Made by a program: the position numbers and the translations under genes
The notes under the pieces: model-generated
Databases searched by the model: none
Seen by the model: only the letters and a program-made list of their open reading frames with translations
What the model was told of the DNA's origin: nothing
Shown here: positions 56,505-64,000 of the stretch, one piece after another
Layout of the letters: the number at the start of each line of letters is the position of its first letter
Position numbering within the stretch: position 1 is the stretch's first letter
Origin: Microcoleus sp. CAWBG506
Lineage (GTDB): Bacteria > Cyanobacteriota > Cyanobacteriia > Cyanobacteriales > Microcoleaceae
DNA length: 64,000 nucleotides
Direction of reading: 5' to 3'
NCBI GenBank assembly: GCA_020883125.1
Contig: JAHREW010000003.1
Location: 1 to 64,000 of the forward strand

Positions 56505-57605
56505 ATGCCAAAATACCTCACAATCAAACAACTTACAGAAGCAGTTCAAGGTGCTGTCACCCCCCGGATGGTAAGACATTATCACTCCTTGGGGCTGCTT
56601 TCGACCGCAGTGCGATCGACCTCTAACTACAGACTCTACACCCGCAGCGATGTGCAGAAACTGCAAAAAATTGTCGCACTCAAACAGCAAGGTTTTCAGC
56701 TTTCCCACATCCGCAAATTGTTAGAAACTGATGGGGATGCTTCTCCTGACGCGCTGATGGCGACTCTACAGCAACAGTATCTTTCTGTTACTGGGCAGAT
56801 AGTTCGCCTCCGACAAACGGCTTTAGCGCTGGAGGGTTTGCTGGGGCGGGATCTCTCCTGTCAAGCGGTGCAAGCGGGCGCACTGTCGCAAATGAGGCTG
56901 TTGCAGGTGGAAACTGAGGGGGGATTGGGTGAGTTGGAACAGTTGTGGGAGAGTTGGGATGCTGTGGCGCATTCTCACCCGGAGAATTTTGAGGAATCTT
57001 TGCAGCATTTGTTGCCGGATTTGAGCGATCGCTCAGAAATTGAGGTAGACTTGCTTTCAAAACTGGTATTAGCTAGTGGTGATTGTTCCCTATTGCCGTT
57101 TGTGAAGTTGAGCGAAACTGCGATTCAATCGGCGCGGGAAGCTTTGAAAAATCGTTGTCAAATTGTGGCTGATGTGTCGCCAGTTTGTGCTGCTTTGGAT
57201 GCTACTAGGTTAGCACATTTGGGAACAAGTATTGTCACTTTAATTGACGATCCACATATTAATGCTGCTGGGGAAGCGGAACAGCAATTTTGGCAAAAAA
57301 AAGCATGGTTTGAACAGTTGTTGCAAGTCGAAAAAGGATGTATATTGGTGATAGGATATGCGCCTTCTGTGTTAATGTCTGTCTGTGAGGCGATCGAGCA
57401 TGGGGAATTGCAACCGGCTTTGGTGATTGGTATGCCGATCGGTTTTAGTCATGCTCCAGTGGCGAAACGGCGTTTAGTGCGATCGGGTGTTCCTTATATT
57501 ACGACTGTGGGGACTTTTGGCGGTGGATTGTTGGCGGCGGTGGCTTTGAATGCTTTGGTTGAGTCTTTGATTGAAAAGCCGAATTGTCATTGTCATCTCA
57601 AGTAA
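56505..57605 (+). CDS. coaR: CoaR: MerR regulator with precorrin-isomerase-like sensor domain
   Basis: A 366-residue cobalt-responsive activator. The N-terminal MerR winged helix (about 1-75, YLTIKQLTEAVQGAVTPRMV, RHYHSLGLL) and dimer helix are followed by a long linker. A C-terminal domain homologous to precorrin-8X methylmutase (CobH/CbiC; about 180-355, CQIVADVSPVCAALDATRLA, VIGYAPSVLMSVCEAIEHGE, LVIGMPIGFSHAPVAKRRLV) follows. The protein ends NCHCHLK, with the Cys-His-Cys motif that binds cobalt in Synechocystis CoaR. It is divergent from coaT. The isomerase-like part is thought to sense tetrapyrrole intermediates, linking metal export to corrinoid supply. The ATG at 56505 is firm. The region between the genes also has small hairpins near 56392-56455. 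Confidence 0.95.
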   Translation: MPKYLTIKQLTEAVQGAVTPRMVRHYHSLGLLSTAVRSTSNYRLYTRSDVQKLQKIVALKQQGFQLSHIRKLLETDGDASPDALMATLQQQYLSVTGQIVRLRQTALALEGLLGRDLSCQAVQAGALSQMRLLQVETEGGLGELEQLWESWDAVAHSHPENFEESLQHLLPDLSDRSEIEVDLLSKLVLASGDCSLLPFVKLSETAIQSAREALKNRCQIVADVSPVCAALDATRLAHLGTSIVTLIDDPHINAAGEAEQQFWQKKAWFEQLLQVEKGCILVIGYAPSVLMSVCEAIEHGELQPALVIGMPIGFSHAPVAKRRLVRSGVPYITTVGTFGGGLLAAVALNALVESLIEKPNCHCHLK

Positions 57606-57614
57606 AAATTACTT

Positions 57615-57739
57615 GGGTCTATCTCTATTTTGCAAGTATATTGGTACGATGCTCTAGCATGACCGCAGACAATTTATTAGCGATCGCGCCAGAGATTTAC
57701 AGCGGTCATGCTTCGCCTATGCAAAATCGGGATGCTCCC
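57615..57739. mobile_element. MITE-like element, copy 3 (125 bp, 8-bp target duplication, inverted core)
   Basis: The outer arms match copy 1 in the same orientation: the left has TTTTGCAAGTATATTGGTA and the right GCTTCGCCTATGCAAAATCG then GGATGCTCCC. The core (57662-57706) is the reverse complement of the copy 1 core (2455-2497), with a few changes. It is flanked by identical AATTACTT 8-mers (57607-57614 and 57740-57747). It lies 9 bp after the coaR stop. Confidence 0.88.
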
Positions 57740-57778
57740 AATTACTTCCTACAAATCCCAAAATACACTCTAACCCGA

Positions 57779-59890
57779 TTACCATTTCCCCAAAGCCCCC
57801 CAAACAATACCCGAAACCACCCCCCAAATCGCCCCCAAACCCGAACCAACGATCGCCCCCGCCACAGGGGCAAAATCTCCCACCACCCCAGCGTTGATAG
57901 CCGGAAACACTAACGACAAGCCCCCACCCAACACCATACCGACGATCGCCCCCAAGAAACTGCCCCAAATCCCTCCCAAAAACCCCCCTCTCACCCCCGA
58001 AGGCTGAAACGACACCGGCAACTTCGGCGCAAACCCACAAAAACCCAACAAACTCCCAGAAACCGTACCACCAAGGGAACCCACTCCCGCCGCTACCATC
58101 GCCACCACCAACAACAAATTCGCAAACTCATTCCCCGGAGTCATCGTCCCACTATATTGCTGCCAAACCACCAACCCCGAACCCAAACAAACACCAGCCA
58201 AAGTCCCCAAAAATGCCCCCCAGACAGCCCCCAAAAACGCTCCCCGCCTGCCCCAAACTCTCCCCATCGGCACTATCAGAGGAGGCTTAAAATTCGTCCA
58301 AACCAAGCCCCACACAATACCCACCCCCACACCAGACCAAATTCCTCGGCCGATCGCCGGATTCTCACTAATCGCCCCAAACACCACACCCCCGATCGCC
58401 GCCAACACAAAAGCCCCCCACAAAGTCCCCACCAAAACACCCACCCACTTCCGCAAAATCTGATTCGGAGGTACAGCCAAAATGCCCCAAATCATCCCAA
58501 AAAAAGCGCCCCAAATCGAACCCACAAAAATCGCCCCCAAAATCGCCCCACCACCCTGGGCGATCGCCGAAAATACCCCCGCCACCGCCGCCAAACACAA
58601 ACCGCCCCAAACACCACCCCAAGCTGCATCCTGAAATACCCGTTCCAACTTACTAACAGGTACTGTCGGAGGCGGAGTCCGAGAAGACATCGGCATCGGC
58701 AACAGTGGCGGCTGGTATTGACCTAGAGACCGTGGCAGTCCCGTAGACGGCTGTTGTCTGGTTCTTGCGGTCTCCCGTACAACAGTGGGGGGTTTGGGCT
58801 TCTGACGCTGATTTTTCGCAGGCTGCAAGTTCACTCCGTTACGGACTGCTTCTCGCGAGGGGAATGGATCGCGCCCTCTGAGCAGTTTTGCCCGATCGCA
58901 CCAAGGACAGCGATTGAGATGATTGCCGTATTTATGTTGATTATTTTTGCTGCAAGTAATTAGAGCATCTTCGGCTTCCCGCAGCGCATTTACCCAAGTT
59001 TTGGCATCCGGGCGCGCCAAAGGACTGCTGTGCCCATCCTCAAAACAGCGGATAAACATCTGCCGCAGTAGGGGATGCAGCATTTCCCAAGCTGGTGCTG
59101 CGGGCATGGGGCGATAGGGAATCCGCTTGGTGCCAGAGGGGAAATGGCCCGATCGAATTCTCGCTTCTAAGGGCGGCGGTTCATCCGTACCGAGATAAAC
59201 TCCCGAAAACGGGTGCGTACCTTCCATCAGTAGTTGAAAAATCAGCACCGCTAAGCCGAACAAATCATGTTCTGGGGCTCTGTCAATATCCCGAAAAGTT
59301 TTTCCCTGCAATTCCGGTGGTGTAAACTCTGGCTTCCCCACGGGACACCGATAAACGTAACCTGTATAGGGATCGCGTACTTGAAAGGAATCCGTATCCA
59401 CCAAGGTTACTAAAGCTGTGTCGGTGACGAGGATATTCGACTCATTCACATCGCCGATCACGTAACCCCGTACATGGAGGGCGTTGACGGCGGCTGCCAG
59501 ATTTCGGGCGGTGCGATGCAGGTAAAGATAGTTAAATAGGGGTTTTTGTTCGCGACGGGTTTTGGGAGTGTAAAAAGTGTGAACTGGCGACACCTTGGTG
59601 ACGCGAGGCATCACAAAACCGACGATTTTTTCTCGCCCGCCCACAGTATGCAGTAAATCCAGTGGCCAAGCAATTGAAGCGTGTCCCGGTGCGGCGATCG
59701 GCGCATCTGGTGGCATACTGAACATGACTGTGAGTTTGTCGCCGTCTTCCTCTGTCGGTCTGTGGTAAATTTTTGCTACTAGGGACTGGTCTTGGGGGAT
59801 GGGATAGATGCGACCTTCACCTCCACTGGCGATCGCCGTGTTAGTGTCGATCGCGATCAGTTGTCCGCTAAATTGCCGCTGCAACTGCAT
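57779..59890 (-). CDS. TerY-P-type protein kinase with Gly-rich membrane C-terminus
   Basis: A 703-residue protein. The N-terminal protein-kinase-like domain (about 18-300) has a Gly-rich start ASGGEGRIYPIP, an ATP-binding Lys in SLVAKIYHRP, the catalytic loop GYVIGDVNESNILVTDTALV (Asp and Asn near residues 147-152) and DTDSF in place of DFG, as in kinases of TerY phosphorylation triads. A short segment with CPWCDRAKLL and a Pro-rich linker follow. The C-terminal third is a chain of Gly/Trp/Val-rich hydrophobic segments (GAIWGVVSGIVWGALG-like), probably a tight helical membrane bundle. On the same strand upstream lie PP2C and vWA genes. The unusually repetitive membrane part is not expected in the classical triad. 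Substrate unknown. Confidence 0.85.
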   Translation of the reverse strand: MQLQRQFSGQLIAIDTNTAIASGGEGRIYPIPQDQSLVAKIYHRPTEEDGDKLTVMFSMPPDAPIAAPGHASIAWPLDLLHTVGGREKIVGFVMPRVTKVSPVHTFYTPKTRREQKPLFNYLYLHRTARNLAAAVNALHVRGYVIGDVNESNILVTDTALVTLVDTDSFQVRDPYTGYVYRCPVGKPEFTPPELQGKTFRDIDRAPEHDLFGLAVLIFQLLMEGTHPFSGVYLGTDEPPPLEARIRSGHFPSGTKRIPYRPMPAAPAWEMLHPLLRQMFIRCFEDGHSSPLARPDAKTWVNALREAEDALITCSKNNQHKYGNHLNRCPWCDRAKLLRGRDPFPSREAVRNGVNLQPAKNQRQKPKPPTVVRETARTRQQPSTGLPRSLGQYQPPLLPMPMSSRTPPPTVPVSKLERVFQDAAWGGVWGGLCLAAVAGVFSAIAQGGGAILGAIFVGSIWGAFFGMIWGILAVPPNQILRKWVGVLVGTLWGAFVLAAIGGVVFGAISENPAIGRGIWSGVGVGIVWGLVWTNFKPPLIVPMGRVWGRRGAFLGAVWGAFLGTLAGVCLGSGLVVWQQYSGTMTPGNEFANLLLVVAMVAAGVGSLGGTVSGSLLGFCGFAPKLPVSFQPSGVRGGFLGGIWGSFLGAIVGMVLGGGLSLVFPAINAGVVGDFAPVAGAIVGSGLGAIWGVVSGIVWGALGKW

Positions 59891-60030
59891 AGAATTCCAT
59901 ATATATATCGATTCTATCGATTTGAGATTTGTGATTTGGGATTTTTGATGGAAGCACTGACCCCACTGATAAATTTATTAACAGGCTCTTGAGGCCTATT
60001 CCACAATACTGCATTATTTGTTTTCTAGTT

Positions 60031-61053
60031 TTAGTTTAATTGATTTTCTCTCTCCTCTACCAGTTCTGCCACTGCTGTTTTGATAAAATTATTAACTAGC
60101 CAGTCGCGGGTGCGCGAGAAATTACTGCCCAATTCCAGGTACTGATTGCCTAATTTTGTCTTGAATTCTTTGGGAAAAATCTCTTTGGCCACTAACATTT
60201 TTTTCCAGTGAGTTAGATCGCTGACATTACCTTCGGGAAAACGGTGGTACAGATAGTCAAATGCGATCGCCTCTAAAATTTCTCCACCCAGGATTCGCCG
60301 CCGTTTAATAGCTATTTGTGGCGAAATTTTTGTCCCTTCAATTAGAGCGCTTTTTTGACTAATCTTCTCAGCAACTGCTTGGGCGATGAAATTCTGAATC
60401 AGCCAGTCGCCCGCACGCAAAAAATCGCGATCGCACTCCAAGTAAATCGCCCCAAAAACAGCCTCAAAAGTTTCCCCCAGAAATCTATTGTACTCACTTT
60501 TTTCTGTTTCTTTCCCATGAACACTCTGCAAGCTAAGTTCCTGCAAACTCAAACTAATCGCAAACTCCGATAGTTTGTTCTTGTCTAGTAACTGAGATTT
60601 TAAATTTGAGATACAATCTCGATCGAGCTGAGGATATTGGCGGTATAGATAATCGGTAACAACCGCACTCAAAATCGCGCTTCCTAGCAGAGCCAGCCTT
60701 TTGTACTTGACATCTCTATCCACTGACGAGTCAAAAGATGTTCCTCGAAAATCCTTCGTATCGCCACGGTGAGTCAAGGCTATTTCCAGTAATTGTGTTT
60801 TCTGAAAGTTAGAAAAGCCGATCGCTATTTTGATCGCCTCAACATCTATACTGGTAATCCTGTCAACTTCTAAATCTTCTGCTTCCGCTTTTCCCCATTC
60901 TGCCAACCAATCTCCACCAGCATCATCCACATACAAATCTACAAAATTTATCCCATTTTTCATCCAGTCATCCTGCATTTTTCGGGCTGATTCCAGTTTT
61001 TCCAACACTTTTTGTAAACTTTTTTCAACAGTCGTTGTGCCTTGTGCTGTCAT
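60031..61053 (-). CDS. Degenerate tandem RNase III-like protein
   Basis: A 340-residue protein with an RNase III-type helical fold at about 75-230: LLEIALTHRGDTKDFRG, YKRLALLGSAILSAVVTDYL, LLDKNKLSEFAISLSLQELS, FLGETFEAVFGAIYLECDRD. The signature NERLEFLGD of active enzymes reads YKRLALLGS, so three of the metal-binding acidic positions are lost; the later DxxE is ExxE. Residues about 240-335 repeat part of the fold (RRRILGGEILEAIAFDYLYH, RDWLVNNFIKTAVAEL), a second, shortened copy. There is no double-stranded-RNA-binding domain. It is probably inactive as a nuclease and acts as a binding protein. It lies within the vWA-PP2C-kinase operon. The ATG at 61053 is clear. Confidence 0.75.
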   Translation of the reverse strand: MTAQGTTTVEKSLQKVLEKLESARKMQDDWMKNGINFVDLYVDDAGGDWLAEWGKAEAEDLEVDRITSIDVEAIKIAIGFSNFQKTQLLEIALTHRGDTKDFRGTSFDSSVDRDVKYKRLALLGSAILSAVVTDYLYRQYPQLDRDCISNLKSQLLDKNKLSEFAISLSLQELSLQSVHGKETEKSEYNRFLGETFEAVFGAIYLECDRDFLRAGDWLIQNFIAQAVAEKISQKSALIEGTKISPQIAIKRRRILGGEILEAIAFDYLYHRFPEGNVSDLTHWKKMLVAKEIFPKEFKTKLGNQYLELGSNFSRTRDWLVNNFIKTAVAELVEERENQLN

Positions 61054-61463
61054 GGTGTTATTTTCGATCGAATTTTAAGGTTGCTATTCTCTCGGGCTAG
61101 GGAAATATCTAGGGCTTCACAAGCGTCCATTCATAGCAAATATCTTAGTTACCCATCTGCTAGGAAGCTATTTGTTGTCCTGGACTCAAAAACTGGGTTT
61201 CTTAAATTCATTGCGTCATTTGAGATTCACTAGCAGAACGAGAAACCTGGTTTTTTTCCGTTGAATTCGTAAGTCCTGTGTGCCTAATCGCTGTTTCCAG
61301 CGCCTAGTTCCTAGGTTTGACTTAAACTCATCTTATTTTGTTTTGTCTAAATTTGATTTTTTGAGCCCGGAAAGGCAGAGAATGCTGAGCAATAGCCGAC
61401 AGAGAAATATTCACATTTTTTAACAACTTTTTTAACAACATTTACGCGGCTCCCTTCTGGATT
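61054..61463. other. Spacer inside the signalling cluster
   Basis: About 410 bases between the RNase III-like gene and the next gene on the minus strand. AAACTGGGTTTCTT (near 61193) and AAACCTGGTTTTTTTCCG (near 61243) are two copies of a dispersed AAACC(T)GGTTT word, also seen near 2585. No gene is supported. A promoter for the RNase III-like and kinase genes may lie here. Confidence 0.45.
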
Positions 61464-62159
61464 CTAGGAAAATTTTAGGTATGTGCCAGGCTGTAAATTA
61501 TCGCTGTTGTACAATGCCATATTAACTAATCGAACTACAGAATTTTCAATACTTGGATTGTAACTTAAAAATAATCCTCTGTCAATCCCCCATTCCTGAA
61601 GAGTTTTTTGCCAATTATCATACTTTTCTTGCGAAAATTCATCCGAAATACTCGTGATTTGTATACATAAAGGCTGATGTTCCCGGCTGCTGACTATGGA
61701 ATCCGTGGCCATCGAAAGATCTGCTATATAACGCTGTATAAAAGAAGTATCTTCTCGCTGCTGAATGTGAGTTATTATCGATTGCAGTATCTGCTCGTCA
61801 GCCGGATAAAAGTCTCCCGCCATTAATTTTTTCTTCCAAATATAAAATTTGCGATCGGTTTCACTCAGCCATTTAGGAAAGAGATAGCTATACCAATATT
61901 TTTCCGCAGAACTCATTAACTCAAAGGCAGCTTGTTGTGCTGCTTCCGAAGGTAGAGATTTGACAGCCAACCAAACTTCGGAATCACTGACAAGCTGTAG
62001 CAGAAAAGCCATCACAAATTTTTTGGCAGTTAGCGAACCGGGTTTGACATCTTTTACCCAGCGATAAATTTCATCCAATCTTCTCGCCAAACTCGGATCT
62101 ATTGGATATGCTTCGCTAATTAGGGATTTGAGTTGATCCTTAATCTCTTGTGCTTGCAA
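61464..62159 (-). CDS. Unrecognised soluble protein in the TerY-P-like cluster
   Basis: A 231-residue soluble protein, mostly alpha-helical in its first 150 residues (IKDQLKSLISEAYPIDPSLA, WLAVKSLPSEAAQQAAFELM, SSAEKYWYSYLFPKWLSETD). A C-terminal part (QPLCIQITSISDEFSQEKYD, EWGIDRGLFLSYNPSIENSV) may be a small alpha/beta domain. No family is recognised. It lies between the PP2C gene and the RNase III-like gene on the same strand, so it may be a dedicated partner of the kinase system. The start is TTG at 62159; no ATG is near the beginning. Confidence 0.65.
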   Translation of the reverse strand: MQAQEIKDQLKSLISEAYPIDPSLARRLDEIYRWVKDVKPGSLTAKKFVMAFLLQLVSDSEVWLAVKSLPSEAAQQAAFELMSSAEKYWYSYLFPKWLSETDRKFYIWKKKLMAGDFYPADEQILQSIITHIQQREDTSFIQRYIADLSMATDSIVSSREHQPLCIQITSISDEFSQEKYDNWQKTLQEWGIDRGLFLSYNPSIENSVVRLVNMALYNSDNLQPGTYLKFS

Positions 62160-62364
62160 GTGATGACCTACTGTTAAACGGGAGCATAATTGTTGACAAG
62201 TCGATTTTATTATAGAACTGCTACGTTGAACAGATGAGACTTCTTGCCCAAATCATAATCGGTTTTGTAGCGCAGATGAACGCCAACCGACGCAGATAAT
62301 TTCTTTCTACTGCGGACAAACTTAATAAAGTTTTACAAGATTCGCTTTTGCAAGATGTCTACTG

Positions 62365-63150
62365 TTAATTTTCTGGTGGCTCCGAACTCAAACAACTTGC
62401 CAACAATAATGTTAAGTCATCATCGGTGCGTTCGGAAACGCGCGGCGATCGCAAAAAAGACTCCAACTGCTGTTGTGCATCAGACTCATCTTGAACTTGA
62501 GCCGAAAATCGAAACAGGGGTGCAAAAAATGGACCGTGGGGTACGCCTTCGGGGATTTTCAGGGCTAGCATTTGCAAACCGTCGGAAAACACAGCTAAAT
62601 GCGCCATTTTTTCCCGTCGCACATGAAATTGTGCGGTTTCTATGGCATTGGGGGAAATCAAAAAAATGGTTTCATTGATATATTCACCACAGGGAGGTAC
62701 TGTCAGGGCGATCGCACTTCCTTGATTATCACCCGCCACGGCTGCACCATCACCGATTTGAGCAACGGCGATTAATTCGGGTGTAGCCACCACCGCAATT
62801 AAAGTGCAAGCTAAATCTCTAGCCCCCACTCCCCGCGTCGCGGCTTCTGTTTCCACAGCCGCCCGTGCGACTTGAAGTGCGGATGTGAGGAATACTTGCC
62901 ATTGGCTGTCATCTTCAGGCAGCATTTCTGATAGCCCACAAATTGTTTCGACAACTGCTTCCACAGCAATTTTAGCACCTACTTCTGCCAGTGTTGCCGA
63001 ACCCGCACCATCGGCAACACTGGCAGCCAAAACACCATTGGGTAACAGCCGCCAGCAGTGGGCATCTTGACAAGGTTGCGATCGCTTGGAGTGACTCGTC
63101 CCCATCACCGATGCCGCTACCACTTGCCACTTTGTCATTTGTTCTGTCAT
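62365..63150 (-). CDS. PP2C-type protein phosphatase of the TerY-P-like triad
   Basis: Ser/Thr phosphatase-like protein of 261 residues in the PP2C family. The N-terminus WQVVAASVMGTSHSKRSQPC, then QDAHCWRLLPNGVLAASVAD-GAG, contains the metal-binding Asp residues (QDA and ADGAGS). Later motifs are AVAQIGDGAAVAGDNQGSAI and AVFSDGL, then RTDDDLTLLL near the C-terminus (DD metal site). It would remove phosphate added by the kinase at 57779. Gene order on the minus strand is vWA, PP2C, unknown, RNase III-like, kinase. The start at 63150 (ATG) or the ATG four codons later are both possible. A 14-bp tandem repeat lies just upstream. Confidence 0.9.
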   Translation of the reverse strand: MTEQMTKWQVVAASVMGTSHSKRSQPCQDAHCWRLLPNGVLAASVADGAGSATLAEVGAKIAVEAVVETICGLSEMLPEDDSQWQVFLTSALQVARAAVETEAATRGVGARDLACTLIAVVATPELIAVAQIGDGAAVAGDNQGSAIALTVPPCGEYINETIFLISPNAIETAQFHVRREKMAHLAVFSDGLQMLALKIPEGVPHGPFFAPLFRFSAQVQDESDAQQQLESFLRSPRVSERTDDDLTLLLASCLSSEPPEN

Positions 63151-63166
63151 TTGTCAGTTATTCAGA

Positions 63167-63236
63167 TGTTAGTAGTTAATTGTTAGTAGTTAATTGTTAG
63201 TAGTTAATTGTTAGTAGTTAATTGTTAGTAGTTAAT
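63167..63236. repeat. Five perfect copies of a 14-bp tandem repeat
   Basis: TGTTAGTAGTTAAT is repeated five times without change between the vWA stop and the PP2C start. Its perfect state suggests recent expansion; the copy number may vary between strains and could alter the vWA-PP2C transcript. Confidence 0.92.
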
Positions 63237-63290
63237 TGTCACCTGCTACTCATAACAAATAACCAATAACAAATAACAAATAACCAATGA

Positions 63291-63953
63291 CTAAACGGTT
63301 CCCCACCCCGGAGGTGGTAAGGCTACTTGTTCATCAATTTTTGAGTGAGAAACTCGCTGCATACTAGCTGACAGCCAAATAAACATCTCCCTAAAGTCCA
63401 ATCCTTTCAATTTTACAGGAGTCCGTTCCACTATTTCGGCGAGACGGCTAATATTAGCACCTTCGACTCCTACCGCAAAAAAAGCAACGCGCTTGTTAGT
63501 TTCTTCCTCTTTAATCCGCCGTGAAGCGATGTCTACAATATCGTCCGATTCCCCTTGGGGTTCTCCATCAGTAATCATAAATACCCACGGCCGATAATAG
63601 GTAATTCCGTTGTTGCGATATTCAGATTTGCGGGCGGCGATTAAATCTAGCGCTTGCTGAATACCTGCACCCATGTGAGTTTGTCCTTGGGCTTTCAGCA
63701 GTGGTGTCTCGAATTGGTCTGCCGTCACGAAATCCTGCACAACTTTGATATGATTGTCAAAGGAAATAATCGCGACTTCCACTCGCTTTTTCGCCAATTC
63801 ATCTTTAATCAGATCGTCCCTAAAAGTTTGCAGCCCTTCATTCAAGGCATCTATAGGAGCACCTTGCATTGAACCGGAGGTGTCCAACAGGAGGACGCAG
63901 GGACAACGCGGCTCAGGGTTTTCGGCAAATTCTACGGCTTCGTCTAGTCTCAT
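63291..63953 (-). CDS. von Willebrand factor A domain protein, TerY-like
   Basis: A 220-residue single vWA domain. The MIDAS metal site begins CVLLLDTSGSMQGAPIDALN (DxSxS), with Thr in GQTHMGAG and Asp in FMITDGEPQGESDDIV, so metal binding should be intact. The family includes TerY, which acts with a PP2C phosphatase and a kinase as a phosphorylation-controlled module (TerY-P triad). It comes first of the genes seen in this cluster on the minus strand; the PP2C gene starts 140 bp downstream. The C-terminus LPPPGWGTV is short. The ATG at 63953 starts the domain. Upstream sequence (63954-64000) may belong to another gene outside the window. Confidence 0.92.
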   Translation of the reverse strand: MRLDEAVEFAENPEPRCPCVLLLDTSGSMQGAPIDALNEGLQTFRDDLIKDELAKKRVEVAIISFDNHIKVVQDFVTADQFETPLLKAQGQTHMGAGIQQALDLIAARKSEYRNNGITYYRPWVFMITDGEPQGESDDIVDIASRRIKEEETNKRVAFFAVGVEGANISRLAEIVERTPVKLKGLDFREMFIWLSASMQRVSHSKIDEQVALPPPGWGTV

Positions 63954-64000
63954 GGTTCGCGATTGACCTTGGAGTGGCTGGATTTTTTGGTTTGCTACTT

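Noticed and set aside
58157-58726. 189-codon open frame on the plus strand
   Set aside because: It lies fully opposite the Gly-rich end of the kinase gene; the Pro/Asn/His-rich translation is an artefact of that G/C-biased coding sequence.

Overview
The window is chromosomal DNA from a cyanobacterium. HIP1-type GCGATCGC octamers recur throughout, and several genes are cyanobacterial hallmarks: PSRP-3/Ycf65, cyanobacterial-type glutamate-cysteine ligase, COP23-domain proteins, CoaR/CoaT, an HpsJ-like protein, DUF2839 and a Mo-dependent-nitrogenase C-terminal domain. The dense short repeats and the gene set suggest a filamentous Microcoleus/Oscillatoria-like strain; that placement is inference.

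Layout. 1-7.7 kb: a repeat-tailed membrane protein, a sulfurtransferase, an MBOAT O-acyltransferase with an RfaE2-like nucleotidyltransferase, then an HpsJ-like membrane protein and a family 2 glycosyltransferase (envelope and polysaccharide genes). 7.7-21 kb: glgB, a small lipoprotein, an FtsL-like/FtsI pair, two thiol peroxidase-type genes, tRNA-Met, a LysM/M23 endopeptidase, trmL and gshA. 21-27.5 kb: accessory genes, including a minimal graspetide (omega-ester/amide peptide) cluster with a 72-aa precursor and one ATP-grasp ligase, facing a small HTH protein across a region of 10-bp-phased repeats, followed by an Rpn-type nuclease. 27.5-41.6 kb: CbiG-CobJ fusion, two COP23 genes, a cell-wall amidase, an SH3 protein, a biliverdin-type phytochrome kinase with its response regulator, cobK, a lumenal TPR protein, a HAD phosphatase, PSRP-3 and a methyltransferase. 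41.9-51.6 kb: a TerB/nitrogenase-C fusion, obg, a class-A beta-lactamase-like hydrolase, trmJ, a DUF2256 gene, isoaspartyl peptidase and a nucleotidyltransferase. 51.7-54.3 kb: a small repeat-rich island with a decayed and an intact hicAB, Uma2, tRNA-Val and a truncated gene. 54.3-57.6 kb: cobalt efflux pair coaT/coaR with a MerR-type operator. 57.8-64 kb: a TerY-P-type signalling triad (vWA, PP2C, kinase), with a degenerate tandem RNase III-like protein and an unrecognised protein between phosphatase and kinase.

How the parts connect. Cobalt handling links three loci: cobJ and cobK make corrinoids, and CoaR carries a precorrin-isomerase-like sensor domain that probably couples corrinoid or cobalt status to the CoaT exporter. 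Cell-wall and division genes form scattered pairs (ftsL/ftsI, the LysM-M23 protease, the amidase).

The non-coding DNA is rich in small mobile or palindromic elements. One is a MITE-like family: two of three copies have perfect 8-bp target duplications, and one copy has an inverted core. A G/C-rich palindrome is inserted in frame in three enzymes. A 64-bp terminal-inverted-repeat element occurs three times around hicAB, and a 41-bp palindromic tandem array lies next to glgB.

The two best candidates for something new are the variant graspetide cluster and the pseudo-RNase III protein inside the TerY-P-like operon. Family assignments were made by eye from motifs.
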